The position numbers and the translations under genes are program-made. This document shows, piece by piece, positions 39,173 through 50,743 of a stretch of 64,000 nucleotides of DNA. Below the pieces are notes generated by a model that did no database searches, was not told the DNA's origin, and worked only from the letters and a program-made list of their open reading frames with translations. The stretch is from Cristatella mucedo (taxonomy: Eukaryota > Bryozoa > Phylactolaemata > Cristatellidae), in contig WPIO01000006.1 in NCBI GenBank assembly GCA_009760855.2, positions 10,709,501 through 10,773,500 on the forward strand, in the 5' to 3' direction. Each line of letters begins with the position of its first letter. Position 1 is the stretch's first letter.

Positions 39173-40696
39173 TGTAGCGCCCTGCTGGCTTTGGCTGAAT
39201 TTTAGCACGAACAAGAGCTGTTCGGCGGCGGGCTAGAGCCCCTTTGTCCTGGAGCAGTGAGCCAGAGAGGAGCGTCAGTGCGGTTAGAGAGCAAGAGCTT
39301 AAGAGCAAGCCAGGAAGCTCTGAGACGAGCGGTGGCGATTCGGCCTTTAGAATTGGTCCGATACCCGCGGAAGCTGCTGATAGATGTTGGCTGGCCTGTC
39401 AACCTCCGCCTTCACTCGTTCCAAACAAGAATCGTCTGGAACCCATTCGCCATTCAAGCTGGACAGAGGTGCCCTTCCAGTGGCCTGGCGGTATTAATTC
39501 CTTACCGTAATGGGCCAAGGTGTCGGGCCCAATACCACTAAGCTCCTGCCCCATTGTCTCAGCTAAGTATTTAAGAGTCGAGCGACGCTCGCTCTGGGCC
39601 TTGTGTCTTTGGTCTCTTCTGGGCTTCTGTCCGGCTCTGCGCTTCGACGCCGCCGTGCTCGTTTCTCTGAAAGCGAGGGAGGAGGGCGGGCTGTCCGCCG
39701 ACGATGGACGGAACAGGACAAGAACGCGCTAGGAGGATTCGGTGGACTCCACCGAATACGGTCGTATCGCGCCCGAGCTGGCATTCTGTGTTCGTTTGTG
39801 TTTTGTGTGTGCGTGCTAGCACGTGGTCTCGGCATAGGGATTTGTCGGTGCGAGCTAGGCGTAGTTGACGTGTGTGGAGCCCTAGTTCTCCGGTTAGGGT
39901 TTAGGCTCCAGTTTGAGCTCCGTCTATTTGGGTCGTTCCCAGTATAGATATGTAAGTAGCGTAAGTGTGGAGACGTATTTCCTCCGCAAGAGTGCTAGAG
40001 GTGGCGTGTGTGGAGTATTCCTGCCACACTGGAGGAAACCAAGACCTAGTTCTCCGGTTAGGGTTTAGGCTCTGGTTCGGGCTCCGTCTATTTGGGTCGT
40101 TTCCCATTATACACATAAGCAGCCCCAGTGTGGATACGTATTTCCTCCGAAAGAGTGCTTGAGGTGGCGTGTGTGGAGTATTCCTGCCGCAGTGGTGGAA
40201 ACCGAGTCCTAGTTCTCCGGTTAGGGTTTAGGCTCCGGTTCGCGCTTCAGTTTGGAGAAGTATTCCCTCCGCAAGAGTGCTTAAGTTGGCGTGTGTGGGG
40301 TATTCCTTCCGCACAGGTGGAAACGGAGTCCTAGTTCTCCGGTTAGGGTTTAGGCTCCGGTTCGCGCCCAGTGTGAAGAAGTATTCCCTCCGCAAGAGTG
40401 TTGGTGCTGTTGAGAACGTGCGAGGAGTGTGGAGATAAAACTGAGCTAGACGCGCAGCGACTTTGTGCGCTTGCCAATAAAGCTCAGTAAAATCCCCAAT
40501 TTGTGTCTCGCTTTCCAATTCACGCCGTGGACTCACGACCGCCTTTACTAACGGTAAGCAGGTCGGCGCCAGAAACGCTCGTTCCGTGGCGGCCAGCTTA
40601 TTGCGCGTGGGCGCGCACCGAACGGCATTAGGTGCTAGGCTACGCCGCTAGGTAAGCGGCAGGTCAAGCCTACTCCGCCGAGCCTTCGGCGTTACA
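39173..40696. mobile_element. Solo LTR, about 1.52 kb, 4-bp target duplication
   Basis: The ends are TGTAGCGCC ... GGCGTTACA, imperfect inverted repeats of the TG...CA type. CTGT flanks it at 39169-39172 and 40697-40700. Removing the segment plus one CTGT restores LINE A continuity. Inside are a TATTTAAG box (about 39566), AATAAA (about 40478) and four copies of a 120-165 bp tandem unit. No gag/pol is present, so it is a solo LTR, probably Ty3-like by its ends. The orientation suggested by AATAAA is +. Confidence 0.82.
39881..40415 (+). repeat. Tandem repeats inside the solo LTR with TTAGGG-like core
   Basis: Units start at 39881, 40045, 40208 and 40330 (spacings 164, 163, 122). Each begins cctagttctccggttagggt, then ttaggct, and carries 'tattycctccgcaagagtgc'-like and 'ggcgtgtgtgg' segments. 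Confidence 0.92.
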
Positions 40697-41505
40697 CTGT
40701 TGTACCACCATCACAGTCTGCTCCGAGTAACGGCGACTTCTTTGAAAGCTGCCTAAATTTGGAAAACTTCGCTAAGAAAACTGCTTCGATAGCTAGCCAT
40801 CGCGTCCAATCTAAGATTAGGAATCCTCTTTAACTTACAAAGAATTTAACAAGCTCCTAAGTTCTGTCTCGGCTAGATCATTACAATTCCCTTTCGGCTG
40901 GACTGCCGAAAAAATCCACTAGGCCACTGCAGCTGGCGATGAATATGGCTGCAAGGCTAGTTATCAAACCCCACAGGTTTGACCATATGTCACCTTTGCT
41001 GGAAGAGCTTGGACGGCTCTCGGTTGATCAACGGACACAGGGCAAAGTTCTTACGCTGACCCACAAGGCCAAGGCCACGGCTTGGCTTCCCCATACCAAG
41101 CTGAACCAGTTTCAGTCTCCTCGTGCCCCCAGGTCCCGACCGTACAATAAATTAGCTGTTCCGTTCCTCCACTTACAGATTGTTGGCGACAAAAGCTTTA
41201 GCTCTGCAGGTCCTAGACTGTGGAACTTGCTTCCACGATTCTTACGCAACGACATCTACTCTCCTGCAGCCGACTATGGCTCATCCTTTTCAGCGGTCCT
41301 GAGCTGCTCCTTATATGCTATTCACTACCTCAACTGCTCCCCTGCTCTGCTATGCTTCCCACTTTCTCTTTGTTGCCTGAGACGAAGTCTGTTGGCTACC
41401 GAATGCGTACCGAATGCCGCTTGGGCGGTGAGTTCACTAGACAAAACTCTCCTCGTAACCCACTTAGTCTTTGCGGTTTTGTGGAGTTACAGACGAACAT
41501 ACATA

Positions 41506-42095
41506 TATCAGCGAGCCCTGATCTGCTTGGCCTGAAGTACAGTAGGCTACAATTCTTAAATATGCTACCGGGATCCACTTAAAGAGAATACATTCGTGAC
41601 CGAAACGATTGAAGTTTCACAAAAAGCTGTAGTATCGAAGTACGGTGTGGGCACGGCTCAACAGTTTATCTGTCGCGCACAAGCTGTCTCGAGAGCAATA
41701 CATTATCTGCACCATTCTTTCACTTTTAGTGGTGGTGGTAGAAACCATGGCTCGGCGGGTCCCAGAGCCTTTGCTTGCATAACTCTTTTGGTGCGTCGTG
41801 GTTCTTTGTTGCTGCTTGGACTCGGACTACTTTATCGGAGCTTTTCTAGTCGCCTCTGCATCTGCAGCATTTGCTGCTTATTTCATCAAAGTCTCTCCAG
41901 CCTCAGCCATGCTTTACTTTCCATGGCAATGAGTTACATTACGTCTTACGATTCTGACGGACAAACATTCCCTATGCGTTTTCAACGCTGAGGTAAGCCG
42001 CTCTAAAGGTTGCTAAAACATTGAACTAGATAGGCTAAAAACAGTAGTCACTCACCATGCCCGTTAAACCTGTGCAGAACACAGGTAATGAGCTG
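41506..42095. other. No recognisable feature
   Basis: Short frames only. Confidence 0.5.
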
Positions 42096-42098
42096 TCC

Positions 42099-42313
<215 letters not shown>

Positions 42314-42489
42314 CGCACACCCTGTGGCTTGCATGAAGCACAATGCACGATGCATTATAACTGAGTCTTTTGTCTTGGCATATAATACTGTCCACGTGGT
42401 TGAGGGTATGGCCTATTTTTATTTAGGTCCGACGTTCCGGATTCAGTCCTGTCATTTTCTCTCACCCTCCCTCTATCCCTCAATCCCCC

Positions 42490-42490
<1 letters not shown>

Positions 42491-42571
<81 letters not shown>
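42491..42571. repeat. (CT)n microsatellite
   Basis: About 40 CT units. Confidence 0.97.
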
Positions 42572-42573
<2 letters not shown>

Positions 42574-42851
42574 AGTCTATGTGCCAAAAACCAACACGCA
42601 CTGATCTGGTTGTTTGCCTAAAGAAGACTAAGCGTCCACCACCTCGTGTGTCCGACCATCATAGCAGGCAGCTAGCTTCGCAGGGTTAAGTTCTTCTTTG
42701 AAGCAAGGCTCATCAGGCAGAGCGCTGACTTCTAACTCCCGTCAAATGCGATGGCCTGGCCCACAAGCCGGCTCATTAGTTGAAAGTACATCTAGCCTAG
42801 CAGGCGACCTCCGGGTAATGGGCATTTTTGTGTTAATGTCTAATATGTTTC

Positions 42852-42925
<74 letters not shown>
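42852..42925. repeat. (GA)n microsatellite
   Basis: About 37 GA units. Confidence 0.97.
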
Positions 42926-42926
<1 letters not shown>

Positions 42927-43179
42927 GCTGGCGTCCAGAAGGCGTGGCTTCTACATCCAGGCTCCACACTGTCTAGACGATGCAACTGTCGCAGCTCTGC
43001 ACTGCTGTCACAGCTATTTATGGAGTGACTCTCTTCCAGGGGTTTTCTCGCATATCTGAATATTAAGACAGATCAGGAAAACACTGTGCACTTCCTTAAT
43101 AGTCAGTCTTTTAGGTCATACGCACAGCAATAGAGGTCAGCTGCATCGTAGCAGACGACACTAGCACCTTGTCAACTGT

Positions 43180-43280
43180 ACACCGAAGCCACTTAGGCTT
43201 TGAGAGTGCTGTTGAAAGCTCTCCTTTTAGCACCTAGTTACTTCCTGTTGCTGCGGCGATTTACAGCCGGGGATGAACAC
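43180..43280 (+). mobile_element. LINE A 3' scrap, diverged
   Basis: 'ccgaagccacttaggctttg' followed by 'gaaagctctccttttagcac', matching the LINE A C-terminal end. Confidence 0.55.
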
Positions 43281-43471
43281 ATACCGGATGTGGCGGAGCC
43301 GGTATTTTCAAGTAGGAGAGCAAGCTATTCAGACTGCTATAAAGGCTGTGGAAATCACAGGTCTTTTGTTCTACACGAGAGCTGCAGATCCACATATATC
43401 GGAAGTATGTGATGATCTTAACATTCGTCACCACTGCGGTCATTTATTTCTCAACAGAACAATTAAAAAGT

Positions 43472-44460
43472 AATGATACTACATTTTTATAGCGCCCTCA
43501 GAAAACTCCTCTTTCTAGGGACTTGACATATGCTGTAAAAAAATACATGTCAGAATGGTTAGTGCTAATAGGCACAGTGCCAGCACGTATACGCCCACAA
43601 ATGTCAAGACACAAGAATCCAGCTAACGCTGAGAGGAGCAGGTTCGCTGTTAGTATCTGTTTAAATATAAACAAGTCAGAGGGTGTCGTGACGTCACTCG
43701 GGAGCGAGTTCCAGGCCTTGGTAGAAACGGAACGAAAATCACGCCTCCCAAGGATTTAAAGCTAGTTCGAGACATAGCTAAACGAATTGAGTCAGAAGAG
43801 CTGGTTTTACGCTGCCTAGCATGAACGGCAAGTAGTTCGGACAGGTAGGCAAGAGCAAAAGAAAGAAGGGACCCAAAAGTGAGTGACAACCTTAAAGTCG
43901 GTGAATTGCTGGATGGGGAGCCAACGCTGATCGACAAGATGTGGTGTAACATGGCAACAACCGTACTCACGACAGACAAGCCTGGCTCCCGATTTTTGCA
44001 CCAACACTAAACGCCTTCTTGCACAGGCCGGACGACTGCAAGCAGTGAGCTACTGAAGCCGAGAAGGGATTAAGCAAATGCACTGATCAACTTGGATTTG
44101 GCGTCCCTGCCTAAGCGGCCCCAAACTTTTGCGATGTTACGCAGCTGAAAGTTGGCAGACTTGACTTTAGATTACATGTGATCGGCTATTGAAAGATCAC
44201 TTTGGAACAGGACTCGTAGATTTCGTGCTGAGGCTACATGAGATATGCTGACAGAGCCCGTTTTGAGGGATAGGTTTTCCAATTTCCAAGCAACACTACC
44301 CTCTACTAGTAAGCTGGCTGTATCGTCATTCAATTTGATAAAGTTTGCTGCCATCCATCTGCAAATGCCCGAAATACCGTTGATCGAGGGAGCTTAGAGA
44401 GTTCGACGCACTGGAAGGCAGGGAGGGATCAAAGCACAGGCACAGCTGCGCGTCGTGCAT
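43472..44460 (-). mobile_element. LINE family B, antisense
   Basis: Left end carries the reversed tail ('tatagcgccctcagaaaact'). Minus-strand frames read SGARLVCREYGCCHVTPHLV, HVASARNLRVLFQSDLSIAD and MAANFIKLNDDTASLLV. Several frame breaks. Confidence 0.88.
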
Positions 44461-45090
44461 GTAGAATTGAGAGGCTACGCGTGCTTGGCGATCGCCACGT
44501 CGGCGGTACCCTCGTACTTTAGAGGCTCCTCGTGCGACTGTTACATGCAAAAGCGTGGCGTCGCTGAGGCAGTCCGAACCCGCAGCCTCGGCCCGACCGG
44601 ATTCAACCAGCGCGACTGCTCCAGGATCGGGAAGCTCCGCGACAAGCTTTCCGAATCTATTTCCCCACGGAAGCTCCGCGAGGCTACTGTCTCTCAAGGG
44701 GATTTTGTATGTAAGTCACCTGCTGAATAAAGCTGCTGCTGCTGCTTCAGTGGCTGCTCTTTCGGTCGCTCTGCGACCGCAGCTACCCGCGAGCACGCTG
44801 CACGCGGCGCGCGCGCCCGCGAGCACCGACGGGCGCCGACACCGGAAGAAGCTCAGTGGTGGGCCTGGTCGATGGGGGCGGGGTGTGCATCCGGGCAATC
44901 GCGCCATGGCGAAAAGGGGTCCTACCAGTCGATAGGGATGGTCCACACTCCGGAGGACCTCTACAGTACGACGACGAGGTAGAAGCTGCTCAGCTAATAT
45001 GGAGTCATTTATGAATGGAGTCAGGTTCATTTCTAACAGAGGGTTTTTCCACAAGTTCGCCAGCGTCTGTCTTTAAATTAAATAAACACG
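44461..45090. other. Unassigned GC-rich sequence
   Basis: Contains AATAAA at about 44727 followed by GCT repeats and a 7-bp hairpin (44764-44780). It might be part of an LTR, but no ends are defined. Confidence 0.35.
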
Positions 45091-45111
45091 TTTTAGAGCT
45101 ATCGTTTTAGC

Positions 45112-45255
45112 ATAAGGTTCAGGATTTGGGGTTTAGTTTTTAGGCGTTGTATGTTTTTGGGTTTACAGCTAGGGTCTAGTGGTTCGATTGTGCATTTTAT
45201 TGGGGGTTGACTTTTTGGGTTTACGGTTTAGGCTTTAGGGTTGAGGGTTTAGTGG
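45112..45255 (+). repeat. Degenerate TTTAGGG-like repeat patch
   Basis: Scattered GGTTTA, TTTAGG and GGGTTTA motifs (for example 'gggtttacggtttaggcttt' then 'agggttgagggtttag'). Too irregular to be a telomeric array. Confidence 0.6.
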
Positions 45256-46333
45256 TGAGATTTTAGAGAGCAACTGTTATGTGACAGTGTCTCCGGCGGC
45301 GGCTGTTCTAATGGAGTCTCAAGGAGCCGCAAAGACACGAGCGGGCGAACGTGAGCGGTGAACGCGACTCTTGTCATTATTCCCCCAGCGGGTACATATA
45401 CGAGCTGGGGGCTGATTCGCCACAGGTAAGGGAGTGCATCTGTGATGGGCCACATGCTTCGTCAAAGGCTACACTGAGTCAAGGGCTCAACCACCCGCCG
45501 CAAGCAGGGCATATCTCAGTGGCCGAGAAGCAACAGGCACACACAACACAACTATAAATATAACAGTTATATCAAAACATGCTTATTTAACGTACGTATA
45601 AAGATATGCTGGAGATATGCTATAGGCACTATGCACATAGCAGAAACTGACTTGACGCAATGATGCATAAATGACACCATATTAGCTGAGCTGCGAGCAT
45701 AGTAGCCATCGGAAGGAACCGAGCTGTGCAGCCTAAGTTAGACCTGGCTTTTCGTCGTAGTAGGCACAATCTCTCGCTTCTGCACTGGTGCAGCTCTCAG
45801 CTTAGCCGCGATGGGAGCCCTCGCCTTAGGGGTCGACTAGGGCGCTTAGTACAGACCCAGCTCCTGACTCACCTAGCTCAGGTTAGAATGGAGCTTTATG
45901 CAGGCGATGCGGTTAGGAGATGGAGCGACTAATGTGGTTGTCTTAGCGGGTTCGACTTGGACAGCTAGTACAAGCCCGGCTCCTGGTCTACCCGCTAAAG
46001 TTAGAATGAAGCCTGGTGCAGACGTTGCGGTCAGGATGTGCACCGACTATTATGCCGAAGTAGAAATAGCAGCCGCGCGCGAGGTCAGGAGTGGAGAGGA
46101 GAGAGGATATAATGAGACGAGTGACAGAGCTTAGACAGCTTGGGTAGTCGAGAGAGACTACGCCTCGAGAGCTCGGGGCTGCAGCTTGGTAGTCGATGCG
46201 AGACTACGCTTCAAGAGCACGAGAGGCGAACCTACGGCGACGGACAGCTAAGTGCAACTTAGACTGCGCAGTTGTGTTCTGCCGGCTACTCAGTTAGCTG
46301 CTCGTATCTGGGGTGCTGTAGCGACGCGCGCAT
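45256..46333. other. No gene; possible LTR body
   Basis: Upstream part of a possible LTR whose 3' end is at 46715. No clear left boundary was found. Confidence 0.35.
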
Positions 46334-46566
46334 AGGGTAGTTAGTTATACTCGGACTTCGGGAGTTCGCGCAGTTAACTCCGTCGGTCCGCTACACGCCG
46401 CGTAAACGCGTAGGGTAGTTATTATAGTCGGGCTTCGGGAGTTCGCGCAGTTAACTCCGTCGGACCGATACGCGCCGCGTAAACGCACAGGGTAGTTGTT
46501 TATACTCGGGCTTCGGGGGTTCGCGAAGTTAACTCCGTTGGTCCGGTACGCGCCGCGTAAAGCGCT
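46334..46566 (+). repeat. 77-78 bp tandem repeat, three copies
   Basis: agggtagtt starts at 46334, 46412 and 46489. Each unit carries 'gggagttcgcgcagttaact' and 'cgccgcgtaaa', with slight variation. Confidence 0.92.
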
Positions 46567-46715
46567 TGCGCCGGCGCGTAACCACTACTAAAGGCCCACA
46601 ATAAACTATTGCTTTCGGCACCCAGTTGTGGCCGCCTGTGTTTTAACCGCACTGCAGCACTGCATCACACAGTCCACCGGTAGAGAACCGGGGGACGAGC
46701 TTCTACGCGGTTACA
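46567..46715 (+). mobile_element. Possible LTR 3' end
   Basis: AATAAA at about 46602, then sequence ending ACGCGGTTACA at 46715. This layout parallels the end of the solo LTR (AATAAA, about 200 nt, GGCGTTACA). The left end is not located, so this is tentative. Confidence 0.4.
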
Positions 46716-47419
46716 CTTCTATCGAAGCGTGGTCTCTAGCTTGAGTTACTTGAGTTATTCTCCGAAACCTTTGCAGTTGTTATTCTCTCGGAACCAACTG
46801 CAGCGAGCCAAGTTCTCAGGTTCATCTATCTCGTTAGTTTACTTGAAACCCTGAAAGGCTGCGTGACATTCTTGTGCTTGCCTATCAACTTACCATTCTG
46901 GTTAATCAAATGTTAATCAAATGTATTAGTTAATTAATTAGTTAATCAAATGTATTAGTCGGCCTACTCACTAGTTCGTGTCTCCTGCCCGTGCGGTCGC
47001 TTTTAGCTTGAGGTTATTTTAGGACTTGATTAGGTCTAGATGTCGGATTAACTCCTTCTCTTGCTACAAGCTAAATAATGCGTACCAGCTAAAATTTCTG
47101 GTAGCTGTTTAACAGTAACAGTAAAACACCTGCTTTTCGCCCACAATTGAGAAATGGTAAACAGCTGTTTTTTAATACTGTTTTACTGTTTGTAAAGGAT
47201 TTCTATAGACAAAAAGATACCAAAACTGAAGCTCCAACGTTCATCATGGATATGAATATGTAACGGAAAATATTTTTTTTAAAATTTTTTTCAATGTTTT
47301 AGTGATTTGTTATGAGGATTTTATCAAATTGGCCAAAAACTAAAAACAAAGTGCAATTTTTCAAAAATTAAGTAAGATAAAAAATTTATATTGTGGCATT
47401 AACAAGTATTTATACCCTT

Positions 47420-49520
47420 TTCAGCCGTTTCTTCAGTTTGGGAATACGCCGAAAAAACGAAAGAATCCATTGACAGAACGGATAGAAGGTCAATGTGGAC
47501 GATGCAATGAAATCATCAAACGTTCTGGAAACTCCGCGACAACGCTGGAGAATCATCCGAGAAATACGCGGGATTGATTTTGATAGACCTGCTGGAGGGT
47601 CTACATCCAAGGAAGAGCCCGAAAACAACCGGAGAAAAAAGTGAACGCGCCGATTTCCTGATTGCCGGAAGAGTCCGAAGGAGATTGTTACCGCTCTGGC
47701 TGCTGGTGGAATGTCGAATTGGAGCTATCGCTACAAACGAGTGTATTCGACAATCAATCTCATAGGACGGGTTCAAACTTCCAGCGAACGAAAGCGGTGT
47801 TATGAATCTGGTACATGGTGATTACAAAGGAAAGAGAAACAATCTCAATCAAAGACAATCAACAGCCAATCTAACTTACTAGTTATGGGCAAACCAAGTG
47901 TGCTCCAGAAATTGGAAAGGCTGACGCTCGAAATTGGCTCTGCCAGCATATCTCCAGTTGAATCAGCTCGAAATCTAGGTGTCATGTTTCAAAGGGACCT
48001 GTTGTTAGACGACCACATCAGCTCTACAGTCAAGTCTGCCTACTTTCAGCTACATACTAGTTTGTGCAGCGCTCAAGGACCTGTCTCTATTAGTAGTAGT
48101 CTTAAGGTCAGACCAGGTGCAATAATCGTGTTACATCAACATTGCTAATATTCGGGCTTGTTTAGACAGGATACAACATCTAAGTTAGTCCATGCATTTG
48201 TGACATCTCGTCTTGATTTCTGCAACTTAATGCTTGCTGGCCTACTGGCCTGTGCAATCAAGCGAATACAGCTGGTGCAAAACTCTGCAGCTAGGCTTGT
48301 CTGTCGTGAGCGTCGCTGTTGCCACATTACTCCACTTCTCGCCGACCTGCACTGGCTACCAGTCAAGCAACGGATTGACTTCAAGGTTTTGTCGCTCACT
48401 TTTAGGTCACCCATTCTTTGGCTCCAGCCTACCTATAAGATCTACTCCCCCACCAGGCCAAGCATCGCACCACCTGCTTTTCGGAATCCAACAGTCTACA
48501 AATACCTCGTACAAACCTCAAATCCTTTGGAAACCGTGCATTTAGTTCGTATGCTCCCAAAGCCAGAAACTCACTCCCGACTTGTGTCACAACCTCCCCT
48601 GACTTAACCACATTTAAAAAAACTTAACAACATCTATTTATGACAGCATTTAGTGGGTTCCGGTGATTCGTTCTTTATGTGCTAATTAGTGCTGACACTC
48701 TGCATATTGCCACTAACCACACTTGCATGCTGACCGTGTGCATGCCACCCCTAACCATGTCATTCATGTTGTTTATCTAGCTTGATATTACTCACCATAC
48801 AATCTCTTTTCCCTTTGCAGCAAATATAAAGTGCCTAGAAAGAGATTTAGTTCTCTGAGGGCACTTTAGCAAGTGCATTACTATTATTACTTCTTAACCT
48901 GTGAAACTTGCTTTTGAGAATCTAAGTAGAGAAGACGCGACGTTGATGAGTGCTGACAGAATATTAGAACTCAAGTTCAACAAGCTCTCTAACCTGAATA
49001 ATGGCATTAGTACCACGCTCGTGGAGATTTTGAAGTGTCGCGTTGAAGAGCGACTGAACAAGGATGTCATAAACCTCTTGCTCAATCTCAAAGATCCATA
49101 TGTCGCCCCGTCAAAAACTACTCTAAAATTTGCAGGAAATCTAGCATCTAGTCTATTTTGAGTCACAGATGTAGAAGTTGTCATCGAATAGTCGTCAAAT
49201 GATGAGAAAGTGTGAACTTGTCTCTTAAGGATCAATTAAATTTGTTGCTTCAATAATATGGATCACCAATTGCAGTCGGGGGGGGGCAAGACGGTTTCAA
49301 ATGGCTCAAGTCTGAATTCACACTCTTCAGGAACTCTGGCCAGTGCATTAAAAATCCCCAGAAATTGTACGACGCAATTCTATCCATTAAACCGACATCA
49401 ACGGAAGTTCAAAGATTTTCTTTTCGGTCTGTACGAATTTCTGTACAAAATTAAGATTACGTCTCTCAGACAAGTAGCTTGATGCACACGTATTCTTGAA
49501 ATATTATCGTAAGACGTGAA
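47420..49520 (+). pseudogene. hAT-family transposase relic, interrupted by a LINE
   Basis: 47433-47470 encodes SVWEYAEKTK, a typical BED zinc-finger start. In another frame 47489-47570 gives GQCGRCNEIIKRSGNSATTL, the BED cysteine part. After the LINE, 48901-49161 encodes EERLNKDVINLLLNLKDPYV and PSKTTLKFAGNLASSLF. At 49385-49510, in shifting frames, are IKPTSTE, TKLRLRLSDK and LDAHVFLKYY, the hAT C-terminal dimerisation region. Frameshifts and stops make it inactive. Confidence 0.8.
47868..48893 (+). mobile_element. LINE family B inserted in the hAT relic
   Basis: MGKPSVLQKLERLTLEIGSA, then SPVESARNLGVMFQRDL, then after a frame change TSRLDFCNLMLAGLLACAIK and SAARLVCRERRCCHITPLLA. The tail 'ataaagtgcctagaaagaga' ends in ATTACTATTATTAC at about 48893. 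Sense orientation, with internal disruption near 48060-48150. Confidence 0.9.
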
Positions 49521-50160
49521 AGTGTATTGATTTAGAACCTATCACGAAAGATATATATTAAAACTGTGTCCAACACTAAAACAAGCTATCGACTGTATAC
49601 TCAGCAAAAAAAATGAAAAATAACTGTAAAAACAGTTGTTAATAGCTGCTTTTTGAAAATTGAAAACAGCAAACAGCTCTTTTTCACAAATGACTGCTTT
49701 TGCAGAAAACATAGTTCCAGCGGATCTTCACGGCTAGATTCGATGCCCTAGTTAAAACCAAGTGAAGCAAAATGCTGCCACCAGCAAAATGCAGCTGCCC
49801 CCTGACCCCCTGTGGCTCTGCAGCTGTGCATACCTGTATACTTAACTTCCTGGTAGCCAGTGAGGTTTATTCCAGGCATCGCAGCGAACTTGGGTGTTTT
49901 CGTTCTATGTGCCCAGTGGAAAGGTACTTGTACTTTATTATCTAGATCAAGGATTGGGAGCAGTGCAGAAGGTAATGTTTGTTCCCTCTACAAGCCGGAT
50001 GACAGCTGCTATGCTATGCCTTTGCAGCTGCCATATAAATGAGACTTTTGACTCTCCCGAGTGCTACTTTTTTCTATTATTCGCCACGCTTGTACGGGCT
50101 TAGGAATCTGAGAACTTGCTAGGCTTGAGCTCAGCCTCCAAACTGGTTGCGAAGGTGCTC
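49521..50160. other. AT-rich hAT flank then unassigned sequence
   Basis: 49600-49710 has AACAGCTGTTTTT-like pieces similar in style to 47100-47180 on the other side of the hAT relic. These may be remnants of its non-coding ends; no terminal repeat is proved. Confidence 0.35.
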
Positions 50161-50164
50161 TTAA

Positions 50165-50340
50165 AAAATACTAGCTAATTCAATGTCCTCTTTTGTATAG
50201 CAACAGGAGAACCTTTACGGCTATCACCACCGCTTGCAGTGGCAATGTAGGATTGCCCACCGCAGGATTCGAACCCACGACCTCGGGACCGAGGTCGTGA
50301 AAAGCAACCACCTTATCTGGTGTGCCATCACGGCTCACCT
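50165..50340 (-). mobile_element. SINE B, antisense
   Basis: 'gagaacctttacggctatca', 'gcttgcagtggcaatgtagg', 'ggattcgaacccacgacctc' (B-box reversed), 'ctggtgtgccatcacggctc' (A-box end reversed). Near-identical to the 55.2-kb copy. Confidence 0.93.
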
Positions 50341-50581
50341 AGTATCTCCAGCCAATGAGAGTCACCTACGTTTGCAAGTTTTTTTTGGACCTGCGACTGG
50401 TGAGGACTATTTTTTGAGAACCCTGCCCAACCTCCCCCTGGAGCTTTCACCTCCTGACATCCCAGTGCTCGGATGGCCCACGATCGTCTCGCTATGCTAT
50501 GCGATACCAGATCGTATTGGACCTACATACGACTCTGAATACTTCGAGGATATTAACTCTCGTGAACAGGTAGTAAATCAC

Positions 50582-50583
<2 letters not shown>

Positions 50584-50615
<32 letters not shown>

Positions 50616-50707
50616 CATCCATCATTGTCACGACGACCACTGCCACCACTGCTGCTGCTGCTGCTGCTGCTTCATCCATCATTGTCACGACGACCACTGC
50701 CACCACT

Positions 50708-50738
<31 letters not shown>

Positions 50739-50740
50739 AT
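50584..50740. repeat. Compound trinucleotide repeat with 57-bp tandem unit
   Basis: (GCT)n, then a non-repeat stretch starting ttcatccatcattgtcacg (50614), repeated at 50671, then (GCT)n and (GAT)n. The reading frame through it (poly-Ala/Thr/Asp) has no gene context. Confidence 0.93.
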
Positions 50741-50743
50741 TGA

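Larger units (their letters stand above)
38609..41505 (+). mobile_element. LINE A RT region, split by a solo LTR
   Basis: 38609-39172 matches LINE A from the 'ctgctctcctccgtgt' point through the YADD region, which is altered here (aagctgatgatactcag). 40697-41505 continues the same element from the 'actgcttcgatagctagcc' region to the 3' end. Many stops. Frame 40939-41535 preserves [20 protein letters not shown]. Confidence 0.9.

Noticed and set aside
38000-41600. CRISPR-like array in the repeated LTR units
   Set aside because: The units are 120-165 bp tandem repeats inside an LTR in animal DNA, with no short repeat/spacer plan.
50234-50743. 169-codon frame ending in poly-Ala/Thr/Asp
   Set aside because: It starts inside an antisense SINE B and ends in trinucleotide repeats; no conserved part.
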